NCBI RefSeq assembly: GCF_008274585.1
Contig: NZ_VTRT01000003.1
Location: 124,001 to 188,000, forward strand
Length of the DNA: 64,000 nt
From: Pedobacter sp. BS3
Lineage (GTDB): Bacteria > Bacteroidota > Bacteroidia > Sphingobacteriales > Sphingobacteriaceae
Direction of reading: 5' to 3'
A model generated the notes under the pieces. The model saw nothing but the letters and a program-made list of their open reading frames with translations. It was not told the DNA's origin and made no database searches. The first letter of the stretch is position 1. Each line of letters begins with the position of its first letter. This document shows positions 1 through 8,816 of the stretch, piece by piece. A program made the translations under genes and the position numbers.

Positions 1-2086
1 TCTTATTAGCCAGGCTGCTTACGGTATATCCCGGCACTACCTGCTCATTAAGCGCATATTTAACCGGCAGATCATTATACGTGCTGCTAAAAATATTCAT
101 GTACAAATAATCGTCCATACGGTTATTACCGGATGTACCGTAGCTGGCACGAAGTTTCAGATCGGATATTACCGGGATATTTTTCATAAAATCTTCCTGC
201 GATATACGCCAGGCGACTGCTCCCGACGGGAAATAACCCCAGCGCTTATCGGGTGCGAATTTTGACGATCCGTCTGCACGCATACTGAATGTAGCCAGGT
301 ATTTGTCTTTGTAGGCGTAATTGGCCCGGCCAAAGAACGATACAATACGGCTCTCGTAAGCTGTTGCTAAAGGATATGAAGGAACAGATGTACCAATATT
401 CAGCTGATTCAGCGCTTTTTCGGCCGTGATACCAACCGGAAAATTTTTCAGCTCGTTATCCAGGCTTTTTGCCGATACATTATAAAATTCGTTTCCAAGC
501 AAGGCATCAAAATGATGATCTGACTTTTTTGAATTAGTATAAGAGAACACATTGGAATTGGTTAAGCTGCTGATATTATTGGTTACCACGCTAACCATCG
601 GCATGCCGGCACCCTGGTTTCTTGCCTTCGATGTGATATAATCATAGAAGCTGTTTAGCGTTTGATTCGTATAATTTACGCCCAGTGTTGACTTGAATGA
701 AAAGTGTTTATTAAACGTATAGTTGATATAGCCGTTCAGGTTGGTAACTTTAGTATACCGTTTACGGTACATGGCGTCACTTAATAGCACCGGATTAATA
801 ATGCCCACACCGTTACCGGTATTGGTTTCCTCATAATAGGCCTCGTCCAGATCTTCGGGCGATAAATTACCAATGAGCAAAGGCCGGTATTTAATGGTAT
901 GCCGTAACAAGTTATATGACACCGCTCCTGCATCAGATGTACCTGCGCCCGTAATAACCTGGTTGTTGTACCGTATATTAAAGCCTGCTCTTAACGCGTT
1001 ACTTACGTGGGTATCAAACCTGAAATTAACAAGCTTACGGTCAAAATCAGAGTTGAGCATGATACCATCTTCGCCATTGCTGGTCATGCTCAGGTTAAAT
1101 TGCGTGGTTTTGGTTCCGCCTACAATGCTTACATTATGGGTCTGGGTGATGGCATCGTTACCAAATGTTTTTTTCTGCCAGTCTATAAACGGTACACTTT
1201 TATACTGATCTAAATCTTCCCAATTGCCATACGTTTCGGCAAAACCGTTTTCTGTAGTGGTTAATCCGCGTGATCTTTCATATTGGCTGATCACGAAATC
1301 ATAAGGATGCATAACATCAAGCTCATTAGCCAGGCTTTTAAGACCTACCAGGCCATTATAATTTACCCGTGTTTTCATCACCTTCCCTCCTTTGGTCGTG
1401 ATAATAACCACTCCATTGGCCCCACGTGCACCATATATGGAAGTTGCCGAAGCATCTTTCAGTACATCCACAGATTCTATATCCTGCGGCGACAGGCTGG
1501 ATAAACCATCATCCACAACAATACCATCTATAACATATAACGGTGAATTGTCCTGGGTAATTGAACCACCGCCCCGCACTTTAATCTGCACTTCAGAGCC
1601 CGGCGCTCCTTCGGAAGAAGTAACCTGTACACCAGCCAGCCGGCCGGCCAGCGCCTCGGCGGCAGAGTTAATGGGAATATCTTTTAACTGCTTTTCGCCA
1701 ACTGAAGAAACCGAGCCGGTCAGATCTCTCCGGTTTACCGTAGCGTATCCGATAGCTACCACTTCATTGAGCTGAATATTATCATTTTTTAGCCGGAAAT
1801 GAGCAGTATTCTGGTTACCGGTAACAGTAATTTCCTGTGTTTTATAACCTATATAACGTGCTACTAACGTAATGTTGCCCTTAGCAGAAGTAGTTATGCT
1901 GAAATTGCCATTCGCATCGGTCTGTGTGCCTTTTGTCTCCCCTTTTATTACAATACTTACGCCAATCAATGACTCGTTGGTATCTGCATCTTTTACATTG
2001 CCGGTAATTTGCCTGGCAGTTTGAGCATTGGTTAGTGTTGCAACTCCCAGCATCAGCGAAAAACAAAGCGGTAAAATCTTTTTCAT
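1..2086 (-). CDS. SusC/RagA-family TonB-dependent outer-membrane receptor (3' end beyond window)
   Basis: The reading frame starts at the ATG complementary to 2084-2086 and stays open to the left edge, so about 695 N-terminal residues are visible and the C-terminal barrel is missing. A signal peptide (MKKILPLCFSLMLG..., ending near TNAQ) precedes a carboxypeptidase-D-like regulatory domain (about residues 27-100), a TonB-box-like stretch (NEVVAIGY) and a plug domain with the family signatures PLYVIDGIVVDD and SIYGARGANGVVIITTK. Such proteins import oligosaccharides together with a SusD lipoprotein, whose gene would be expected just past the left edge. Location next to esterases, glycoside hydrolases and amino-sugar genes suggests a glycan substrate; the exact ligand cannot be read from sequence. 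Confidence 0.93.
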   Translation of the reverse strand, partial: MKKILPLCFSLMLGVATLTNAQTARQITGNVKDADTNESLIGVSIVIKGETKGTQTDANGNFSITTSAKGNITLVARYIGYKTQEITVTGNQNTAHFRLKNDNIQLNEVVAIGYATVNRRDLTGSVSSVGEKQLKDIPINSAAEALAGRLAGVQVTSSEGAPGSEVQIKVRGGGSITQDNSPLYVIDGIVVDDGLSSLSPQDIESVDVLKDASATSIYGARGANGVVIITTKGGKVMKTRVNYNGLVGLKSLANELDVMHPYDFVISQYERSRGLTTTENGFAETYGNWEDLDQYKSVPFIDWQKKTFGNDAITQTHNVSIVGGTKTTQFNLSMTSNGEDGIMLNSDFDRKLVNFRFDTHVSNALRAGFNIRYNNQVITGAGTSDAGAVSYNLLRHTIKYRPLLIGNLSPEDLDEAYYEETNTGNGVGIINPVLLSDAMYRKRYTKVTNLNGYINYTFNKHFSFKSTLGVNYTNQTLNSFYDYITSKARNQGAGMPMVSVVTNNISSLTNSNVFSYTNSKKSDHHFDALLGNEFYNVSAKSLDNELKNFPVGITAEKALNQLNIGTSVPSYPLATAYESRIVSFFGRANYAYKDKYLATFSMRADGSSKFAPDKRWGYFPSGAVAWRISQEDFMKNIPVISDLKLRASYGTSGNNRMDDYLYMNIFSSTYNDLPVKYALNEQVVPGYTVSSLANK

Positions 2087-2284
2087 CCTGTTTTTTTATT
2101 TCCTAATTATTAAACGTTATTTCAAAACAATCCTCATTGAATAACATATACGTTATCCAAGACCGATTCTTCATTTTAATCAGGTAATGGTTTATAATAG
2201 TTGACTATGGTTTATCATAATCGTCAGAACAAGCTTACGTATTTTTATAGGAATGTAGATGCAACATGCCGCTAAAAATCTATG

Positions 2285-2319
2285 CAAGCGTTCTCGATAA
2301 CGCTACCGGTAACGATTGC
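2285..2319 (+). promoter_or_regulatory. Operator-like motif upstream of the first SGNH esterase
   Basis: This stretch contains CGTTCTCGATA followed by ACCGGTAACG. Aligned to the reverse complement of 10335-10372 it matches at about 29 of 39 positions, including 11 consecutive bases. The match lies 105-140 bp upstream of the esterase start and inside an implausible N-terminal extension of that gene, so it is better read as regulatory DNA. The LacI-type protein encoded at 14390-15400 is the natural candidate binder, which is inference. Confidence 0.5.
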
Positions 2320-2424
2320 ACAAATTTTTCTGAAGGATACCGGATTACCGACAGGCAAAAGCAGGTATATTCGGTAAAAGAAAATAACCAACTGATCTTT
2401 CAGTTCAATTTAAAACCAACGAAT

Positions 2425-3177
2425 ATGAAAACCAATTTCAGAATTATCTTAACATCCGCTACCTTACTTTTAATATTCCTTTGCTGGAAAAACGACCACA
2501 AACTGACTATTTATTCCATTGGTGATTCTACCATGTGCAATACCACAACAATAGACAATTACCCCGGTCGCGGCTGGATGCAAATGATTGCTCCTTACTT
2601 CGACGAACAAACCACTATTAATAACATGGCCGCCAGCGGACGCAGCTCCAAGTCATTTCGCAGCGAAGGAAGATGGGCACAGGTTATCGCGAAGGTTCAG
2701 CCCGGCGATTATGTGTTTATTCAATTTGGACATAATGACGAAAAACCGGATACGTTACGGCATACCGACCCTGAAACGACTTTCCGCCAGAATATAATTA
2801 ATTATGTTAACGAAGTAAAAGCTAAGGGCGCCCACCCCGTACTGTTCACTTCCATTACCCGAAGAAGGTTTGATAAAAGCGGGAAACTGATAGACACCCA
2901 TGGAAAGTATGTTTCTGTAATACGTGAGTTAGCACCCGAATTAAATATTCCCCTGGTTGATTTAAATAAAAAAACCACCGAGATGGTGCAGGAATTTGGC
3001 CCCGAAGAATCTAAAAAGCTGTACATGTATGTTGAGCCCGGTGTAACATCCAGATTACCACAGGGTAGAAAAGACGATACGCATTTATGTATATATGGCG
3101 CTACCAAAGTTGCCGGCCTGGCTGCCCGGGAACTGAAGGCGTTAAACCTTCCGGGATTGAGCGAGCATATTAAATAG
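2425..3177 (+). CDS. SGNH/GDSL hydrolase, rhamnogalacturonan-acetylesterase-like
   Basis: A 250-residue secreted esterase of the SGNH superfamily (CE12-like). Block I is IYSIGDST with the nucleophile Ser35, block III is FGHND and block V contains the Asp/His pair in KDDTHL. The frame is open back to an ATG at 2266, but those 53 residues are not family-like and overlap an operator-like motif; the ATG at 2425 begins a hydrophobic signal sequence (MKTNFRIILTSATLLLIF), so I place the start there. It probably removes acetyl groups from polysaccharide. It is a tandem paralogue of the next gene and lies divergent from susC. Confidence 0.85.
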   Translation: MKTNFRIILTSATLLLIFLCWKNDHKLTIYSIGDSTMCNTTTIDNYPGRGWMQMIAPYFDEQTTINNMAASGRSSKSFRSEGRWAQVIAKVQPGDYVFIQFGHNDEKPDTLRHTDPETTFRQNIINYVNEVKAKGAHPVLFTSITRRRFDKSGKLIDTHGKYVSVIRELAPELNIPLVDLNKKTTEMVQEFGPEESKKLYMYVEPGVTSRLPQGRKDDTHLCIYGATKVAGLAARELKALNLPGLSEHIK

Positions 3178-3186
3178 TCCACCTAA

Positions 3187-3207
3187 CCCCTCTCCTTTGG
3201 AGAGGGG
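3187..3207 (+). terminator. Hairpin after the first SGNH gene
   Basis: CCCCTCTCC - ttt - GGAGAGGGG forms a perfect 9-bp stem with a 3-nt loop, ten bases after the stop codon. There is no long T run after it, so it may be a processing or stabilising hairpin, or a copy of a common intergenic palindrome, rather than a classical terminator. Confidence 0.5.
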
Positions 3208-3337
3208 AACTGAACCATGCAGACATTGTAAACTATCCATTGTCCACTGTCAATTATTAAAACTTGCTTCCGGTCTTTTCTGACTTTCCGATATCCGGAC
3301 TATCTGCTATGAACCTAAACCACAAAAAAAATAATTC

Positions 3338-4099
3338 ATGAAAAAGAAACTATTGTTATTGTGCTGTGCGCTCGTATCGCTCTGTTTTAAAGATGACCCG
3401 AAAAACATCACCATCTATTCTATTGGCGATTCTACCATGTGCGACTTTAGCGAACGGTATTTATCAGCCTTTGGCGGCCCGAACTATCCTATACGGGGAT
3501 GGATGCAAGTGATGCCCCAGTTTTTTAATGACCAGGTAATTATACATAATGCCGCCAGAAGCGGACGAAGCTCTAAAAGCTTTCGCGATGAAGGTTTCTG
3601 GAAACCAGTAATTGATAGTGTTAAACCCGGCGATTATGTATTCATTATGTTCGGCGGCAACGACCAGAAGCCGGACACGCTGCGCCATACAGAACCGTTT
3701 ACCACCTACCGGGAAAACATGATGAACTATGTTAAGGAAGTGAGGGCAAAAGGCGCTAACCCCGTGCTGTTTACCTCTATTGTACGCCGTAAGTTTGATA
3801 AAAACGGCAAGCTGGTTGACACATACGGAGATTATGTTGTCGCAGTACGGAATTTGGCAAAAGAAATGCATGTCCCGATGATTGACCTGTATAAAAAAAC
3901 AGGCGATTTAGTTCAAAGCTACGGCCCGGAAGAATCTAAAAAATTGTTCCTGTACATTGAACCCGGAAAATTCACCAAGTTACCCAATGGGAAGAAAGAC
4001 GATAGCCATTTATGTATTTTCGGTGCAACGAAAGTTGCAGCATTAGCCGCCGAGGGATTAAAGGAACTAAAGCTCCCGATAGCAAAATACCTGAAATAG
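3338..4099 (+). CDS. SGNH/GDSL hydrolase, rhamnogalacturonan-acetylesterase-like (paralogue)
   Basis: A 253-residue paralogue of the preceding esterase, clearly similar along its whole length. It shows IYSIGDST (nucleophile Ser), the FGGND block and the KDDSHL Asp/His block, and ends LPIAKYLK. An N-terminal hydrophobic segment with cysteines (MKKKLLLLCCALVSLC) indicates export, possibly as a lipoprotein, although the lipobox is not canonical. The 160-bp gap to the first copy contains a hairpin. A tandem pair of such esterases suggests an acetylated substrate with more than one acetyl position; that is inference. Confidence 0.85.
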   Translation: MKKKLLLLCCALVSLCFKDDPKNITIYSIGDSTMCDFSERYLSAFGGPNYPIRGWMQVMPQFFNDQVIIHNAARSGRSSKSFRDEGFWKPVIDSVKPGDYVFIMFGGNDQKPDTLRHTEPFTTYRENMMNYVKEVRAKGANPVLFTSIVRRKFDKNGKLVDTYGDYVVAVRNLAKEMHVPMIDLYKKTGDLVQSYGPEESKKLFLYIEPGKFTKLPNGKKDDSHLCIFGATKVAALAAEGLKELKLPIAKYLK

Positions 4100-4180
4100 C
4101 TTCACACAACGAACTGTTAATTTTTTGCTCGATGGGATTTGTTCCTTTATAGGAGTCCTTTAGACACAGGAATCACTATG

Positions 4181-4417
4181 TACCTCAGTTTGATTAATAA
4201 TCCTACTAAAAAACAGGTTGAACAGAGATTATTCATTAGTTTTTATGTTTTTCAATGGTATTCATGAGCTCACTTCGTTCGGTTGCTTCGTCGTACCTCC
4301 TCGCAATGACGTAAATAGGTACGTCATTGTCCCGAGATTTCGGGAAAGGGCTGGAATTGTGCGTTGGAATGAAGCAATCTGTTACTAATCAAATAAATAA
4401 CAATCGAACTCAGGTTA
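4181..4417. repeat. Terminal-inverted-repeat element, copy A (about 237 bp)
   Basis: It starts TACCTCAGTTTGATTAATAA and ends with a nearly complementary AATCGAACTCAGGTTA. The right third is almost identical to the element at 53503-53677 (shared GGGCTGGAATTG, GCGTTGGAATGAAGCAATCT). Inside is a smaller stem, CAATGACG...CGTCATTG (about 4303-4328). It encodes nothing and behaves like a MITE or an intergenic repeat. Confidence 0.7.
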
Positions 4418-4442
4418 TTTGTAATCCCGTCGCCAATAGCAC

Positions 4443-4457
4443 CGGATTTGTAATCCG
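4443..4457. repeat. Small palindrome CGGATT-tgt-AATCCG
   Basis: A 6-bp stem with a 3-nt loop. The same design (a TTTGTAA or TTTGCAA centre between GC-rich arms) occurs repeatedly in the structured element at 50589-50788, so this may be a remnant of that family. The following 4466-4520 holds two imperfect copies of AGACTTC(T/G)GAAGTTT. Confidence 0.45.
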
Positions 4458-4530
4458 AAGAACATAAAAAGAGACTTCTGAAGTTTAATTTGCAAGCGAC
4501 TAGAAGACTTCGGAAGTTTTATAAAACAAA

Positions 4531-4563
4531 AACGCTGACAGGGTTTGAAACCCTGTCAGCGTT
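4531..4563. terminator. Bidirectional terminator-like perfect palindrome
   Basis: AACGCTGACAGGGTTT and its exact complement flank a single central base, giving a 16-bp stem. It lies between convergent genes (esterase ending at 4099 and glycoside hydrolase ending at 4585), with A-rich and T-rich flanks on the two sides, as expected for a two-way terminator. The rest of 4100-4584 holds repeats only. Confidence 0.75.
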
Positions 4564-4584
4564 GAAAGAAAAACTAATTCTTTC

Positions 4585-6711
4585 TTACTTCAATTTCATC
4601 ACAACCACATCGTAAACAGCTAATTGCGGGACTGTAAATGTAGCCCGGTTACTGTTTTCTTTAAAAGGTATCACGTTTTCAGAAGTATTATCAGGCGATA
4701 ATATCATCACCTGCTTTACTTTCTTTCCTGCCGGTACTTTTACGTCGACATGGATATTCTGTACAGCCGATTTTTGATAATTAAAATTCACCAGGTGAAG
4801 CAGCATAGCGCTTTTGTCCGTTTTCTCTGTAAGCTCCATAGTCACAGTTTCAGGTCCGTCAATATACAGGGACAAATTGTCGCCCGACGCCCATTTTACC
4901 GATTCTATCAGTTCCTGGTTGTTAAGCGGAAGTTTCAGGTACTTGCCTGACATGGCTGCTGCAGTTGGTTTGGGCACTGCGGCACGTACTTCGGGAATAT
5001 AAACCACCCGGCCTTTCCCAATTTGGTTTTTCTGTACCGGTATTTTTAAAATATCTTCCGGTTTGCTACGCAGATGCCATTCGGGAGCCTGTACTTTAAA
5101 TAAATCACGAAGTCCGAAATCGGCCTTCCGCCGGTACCAGTCTGTATATAACGACGTATGCTCTGTAGCGACTAACCCGCCGCCTTTACTGACAAAATTC
5201 CGGATGAGGTTGAGCTGTTCTTCAGTTAAACATTCCTGATCAGCTAAAACCAATACTTTGTATTTACCCAGGTTATTCAGTTGATCATCAAAAATAATAT
5301 CAAAAGGAATTTTACTCTGAATGAGGCTCTGCTCAAACAAAAATGTGCTTTGATACGGCCTGTCACTATCATACGTCATTGTGGCGTATGAATGAAGCAC
5401 CGCTACATCGGCAATATTCGTTACATCACGATAGTAATCGAACTGCTTGTGAAAAAACTTCACATATTCTTTCTCATCATCAGACAAATGATATTCCTTA
5501 CCCAGGTTCCCTCCTTCTATCTCTGTCATTCCGCCAATTAAACCCAGCCCCTGCCGGTCGTAGGCCATTGTTTCCGCCATTTCCAGTTTGTTTGTGGTAT
5601 TAACCAGCACCCTGTTGTTTAGGGTACGACCCATTTTAAACGTGCGAATCTTGGAGATTAAAACGCCGTCTGCCATAAGCCCGGTTTTCTCACCTTCGGT
5701 CCAGAAAAAATCAGAGTGAGCCAGTATCCGTGGAAAATCAACACTCTGCTGCCACATGGTATTCATACCAGCCAGCCCATGCGGGTTACATTCTACCGCT
5801 ACTTCGGGGTTAAGCTCACGAATATATTTTGCCATTTCGCCATAATAATCGGCAAGCTGCTGACACCTGAAATCTGTCCATTCCTGCAAAAGCGGATCAT
5901 ACATCCGGCTAACGTTCTTGTTGTACGGAGGCGGCTCCACATAGCTTACATCACTAAACCCGAACCGTTGCTTTAGTTGTGCCGGCGTATATTTATGCTT
6001 TAAAAACGTTCTGAAATTTTCCGCGGCCAACGGGTGATAAAACACCGGCGGAATACCCTGAACCGATGAATTATCAAAGTGGATCATATCAACTTTGAAA
6101 TCTTCTATGGCGATTTTAAGTACACGCTTGATATAGGCTTTATAACCTTCGTGCTGAAAATATACGAGTTTACGGAAAGTCTGGCTGCCATAAGTAACCG
6201 GCTGCCCCATATAATCGGGAACAATCCAGGCCTTAGCTTCGGGCATTTCAGCTAAAAATGTTTCATACGCCATAGTCGCTCCAATATAAGCTGCTATTTT
6301 CAGACCGTATTTCTTACACAAAGCCACTTCCTTTTTGGCATCTTCAATTTCTTCCTTTTCAGCAGTTAACCCAAACCCTTTATAGAAATTCATCACAAGC
6401 ACCGTTGCGCCCATTTCCTTAAACTTTTTAATACGCTCTTCGGTATGCGCTTGTGCGTAAGCATCATCCATCCATTCCGGGTTAGCCCCAACCCGGCGCC
6501 TGAATGTAAGCTTAATATCATGGTCGCAAACCAAAACCATCGGGTAATCGGCAACCCATGATGGCTGAGTCAATGCCTTTCCGGGGGCAGCGTTATTACG
6601 TTTTGCCTCTTGTGCAAAGCATAAAGTGGTTGCCAGGAAAAACAAGGCGGTTAAGCCGGACACATAACGCTTTTTATAAGGGGAATTGCTGTTAGTGATA
6701 ACTTTTCTCAT
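4585..6711 (-). CDS. Putative secreted glycoside hydrolase (GH42-like TIM barrel plus trimerisation-like domain)
   Basis: A 708-residue protein with a signal peptide (ending near TTLCFAQ). The first 400 residues read as a TIM barrel (MGATVLVMNFYKGF, MIHFDNSS, VAVECNPHG); the acidic residues of HFDN and the later WTEGE are candidate catalytic groups. Residues about 430-570 resemble the class-I-glutamine-amidotransferase-like beta-galactosidase trimerisation domain (KYKVLVLADQECLTEEQ, GGGLVATEHTS), followed by a beta-rich C-terminus. The family is not certain; GH42-like architecture is the closest I recognise. It is the last gene of the leftward operon. Confidence 0.7.
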   Translation of the reverse strand: MRKVITNSNSPYKKRYVSGLTALFFLATTLCFAQEAKRNNAAPGKALTQPSWVADYPMVLVCDHDIKLTFRRRVGANPEWMDDAYAQAHTEERIKKFKEMGATVLVMNFYKGFGLTAEKEEIEDAKKEVALCKKYGLKIAAYIGATMAYETFLAEMPEAKAWIVPDYMGQPVTYGSQTFRKLVYFQHEGYKAYIKRVLKIAIEDFKVDMIHFDNSSVQGIPPVFYHPLAAENFRTFLKHKYTPAQLKQRFGFSDVSYVEPPPYNKNVSRMYDPLLQEWTDFRCQQLADYYGEMAKYIRELNPEVAVECNPHGLAGMNTMWQQSVDFPRILAHSDFFWTEGEKTGLMADGVLISKIRTFKMGRTLNNRVLVNTTNKLEMAETMAYDRQGLGLIGGMTEIEGGNLGKEYHLSDDEKEYVKFFHKQFDYYRDVTNIADVAVLHSYATMTYDSDRPYQSTFLFEQSLIQSKIPFDIIFDDQLNNLGKYKVLVLADQECLTEEQLNLIRNFVSKGGGLVATEHTSLYTDWYRRKADFGLRDLFKVQAPEWHLRSKPEDILKIPVQKNQIGKGRVVYIPEVRAAVPKPTAAAMSGKYLKLPLNNQELIESVKWASGDNLSLYIDGPETVTMELTEKTDKSAMLLHLVNFNYQKSAVQNIHVDVKVPAGKKVKQVMILSPDNTSENVIPFKENSNRATFTVPQLAVYDVVVMKLK

Positions 6712-6801
6712 TATTCAGGTTTAGTTAGTGTTTAGAATTTTCTTAAAAGAATCCAATATAAACTTTATCGGGTTAATCTCAATAATAACAAATGCTTAAC
6801 A

Positions 6802-8001
6802 TTATTTCTTTGTCAGCACAGCGCCCGATGCCGGTTGCAATACCACAGTTCCGGATACGGTATCTCCGTTAAGCGTTTTCCATTTGCCTTTAGGCAGTTT
6901 TACGGTAACCGTATCTTTTGACGAAGGATTAACCAAAACCATTCCCTTCTGGTAAGCTCTCATCCAGGCATCACTGCTGTCTTTACGAGGGTCTTCAAGC
7001 GGTTTACCGATATTGACATCCATTTCGGGCCGGTAATTAAACTGCTGATACATGGCCTTCTTATTGGACATATCAAAACCTGCGACAGATAACATACTTT
7101 TCGGTCCGCGGCACAATAAAAAATTGGCGATTACCCATTCTATCTGCTCGTGCGGCGCTTCTTCAACGGTACCGTTAACCTGGTTAACACCAAAATAACC
7201 TTTTGAAGGGGTTATTTCCATAAGCGATGAGAATTCTCTTTCCCAGGACGCATCGGTTAGATTTTTTCCGCCATGGCTAAATCCTGTTTCGTCTCCCCAT
7301 ACATCAACGGCGTTTAACATTCTCAACCTTATCTCTTTGGGGGCGGTGGTAGCTTTTATATTGGCAGCAATGCTAACATCCAGAGGGTGCAGTCTGTCAC
7401 GAAGAAACTCTATCCAGCTAACCAGGTCCTTTTGAAATGCCGGATCATCCCTTTTGCCTGAATATAACGGCACCCACTTTGTGCCCGAATAATGTCCAAC
7501 GCATTTAGGCATATTGCTTAGACTCACATTATCCATAGCTACCATTTTATAACCGGCCTTTATAGCCGGTAATATGAACTCATTCATGTAATATTCCCTG
7601 ACTTCGGGGTTGGAAATATCAAGCGGCGTTGCGCCACCCCAGCTGTAAATAAATCCATACGCGGGCGTTACGCGATCTTCCTGGTACATAATCCAATCCG
7701 GGTGATGCTCTTTATACCAGTCAATAGTTCGTTTTCTATCCGGGTTACGCATGGATGGAAAATATTTGCTGGCCATAACGCCATCGGGTTGCTGTGGTGA
7801 CCTTGCGCCCCAGATGTAATATACTTTATTAGCATGCTGACGGTATACAGCAGGATCCGGCACTCTGGAGTCAAATGCCTGCGCCAAAGGCACTCCGTCG
7901 TACGGAATTTGCGATAACCAGGCTGTAGCGCTATCAGACTGCGCACTGGCGCTCAATGCTATTAAAATTACTGAAAGACAGCAAATAATGTTCTTTTTCA
8001 T
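6802..8001 (-). CDS. Putative secreted TIM-barrel glycoside hydrolase, family unassigned
   Basis: A 399-residue protein with a signal peptide (MKKNIICCLSVILIALSASA). Motifs such as YSWGGATPLDISNPEVREYY, GYKMVAMDNVSLSN and VDVWGDETGFSHGG look like strand ends of a (beta/alpha)8 barrel with acidic active-site residues; the last 60 residues form a small beta domain. I do not recognise a characterised family; it resembles hypothetical glycosyl-hydrolase-like families. It starts only 10 bp after the stop of nagB and is followed 90 bp later by the other glycoside hydrolase, so it is almost certainly co-transcribed with both. Confidence 0.65.
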   Translation of the reverse strand: MKKNIICCLSVILIALSASAQSDSATAWLSQIPYDGVPLAQAFDSRVPDPAVYRQHANKVYYIWGARSPQQPDGVMASKYFPSMRNPDRKRTIDWYKEHHPDWIMYQEDRVTPAYGFIYSWGGATPLDISNPEVREYYMNEFILPAIKAGYKMVAMDNVSLSNMPKCVGHYSGTKWVPLYSGKRDDPAFQKDLVSWIEFLRDRLHPLDVSIAANIKATTAPKEIRLRMLNAVDVWGDETGFSHGGKNLTDASWEREFSSLMEITPSKGYFGVNQVNGTVEEAPHEQIEWVIANFLLCRGPKSMLSVAGFDMSNKKAMYQQFNYRPEMDVNIGKPLEDPRKDSSDAWMRAYQKGMVLVNPSSKDTVTVKLPKGKWKTLNGDTVSGTVVLQPASGAVLTKK

Positions 8002-8011
8002 AACTTAAGGC

Positions 8012-8761
8012 TTAAACCAAATGTTTTGATGAAAGTAAAGCTGCCGATGACTGGTCTAAATAGAAGCTGCAGGATGGATGCAGTTGCAAAATACTTGCGG
8101 GAAAAAGATTGCTCACCGGCTGCTCCAGGCTGTCTCTTACGGCCTGGGCCTTGCGGCTATCAGGTACTGAACAAATAATGTGTTTTGATTTCATAATTTG
8201 CTTTACCGACATGCTGATGGCCTGCGAGGGAACATCATCTACCGATTTAAACCAGCCTTCGCCAAATTGCTGCATCCGGCATTTCTCGTCCAGGTCAACA
8301 ATAATATAGGGGTCTTCCACGTCAAAATCTGCCGGCGGATCGTTAAACGCCAGATGCCCGTTTTCGCCAATACCTACCAGCGCCACGTCGATAGGATGCT
8401 GTTCAATGATGTTCTTTAACCGCCGGCGTTCTTCTTCCGGATCAGCTTCGCCATTAATCAGGTAACTGGCTTTTAACGCCGGTACTTTAGCCAGGAAACG
8501 TTCTTTAAGATATTTTCTGAAGCTTGCCGGCTCGGTAATGGGTAAACCGATATATTCATCCAAATGGAACATCACCACTTTGCTCCAGTCAATATCCTTT
8601 TCCGTGATTAACTGGTTCAGGGTTTCAAACTGACTGGTGCCGGTGGCAAGGATAACATTTGCCTGACCTTTTTCTTTAATTGCTTCTTTTATCAGGCTGG
8701 CCGCATCTTTTCCGGCCGCTTCACCTAATTCATAGTGGTTGTTTGTAACTATAATTTTCAT
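8012..8761 (-). CDS. nagB: Glucosamine-6-phosphate deaminase
   Basis: A 249-residue cytoplasmic enzyme of the NagB/RpiA fold that converts glucosamine-6-phosphate to fructose-6-phosphate and ammonia. Family motifs are present: LATGTSQFETL (phosphate loop), FHLDEYIGL with Asp68/Glu69, and GIGENGHLAFNDPP with catalytic Glu133, His136 and Asp141. The length fits the short form of the family, without the long C-terminal domain found in some Bacteroidota NagB proteins. It acts after NagA, which is encoded in the divergent operon. Confidence 0.93.
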   Translation of the reverse strand: MKIIVTNNHYELGEAAGKDAASLIKEAIKEKGQANVILATGTSQFETLNQLITEKDIDWSKVVMFHLDEYIGLPITEPASFRKYLKERFLAKVPALKASYLINGEADPEEERRRLKNIIEQHPIDVALVGIGENGHLAFNDPPADFDVEDPYIIVDLDEKCRMQQFGEGWFKSVDDVPSQAISMSVKQIMKSKHIICSVPDSRKAQAVRDSLEQPVSNLFPASILQLHPSCSFYLDQSSAALLSSKHLV

Positions 8762-8816
8762 AAACGATTAAATTATTTACTAATTATTGCGATAGATGTA
8801 ATAAGAATGTTATTTA

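Noticed and set aside
2266-2424. 53-codon N-terminal extension of the first SGNH esterase
   Set aside because: It lies upstream of a clear signal peptide, overlaps the operator-like motif and does not resemble esterases. The start was placed at 2425.
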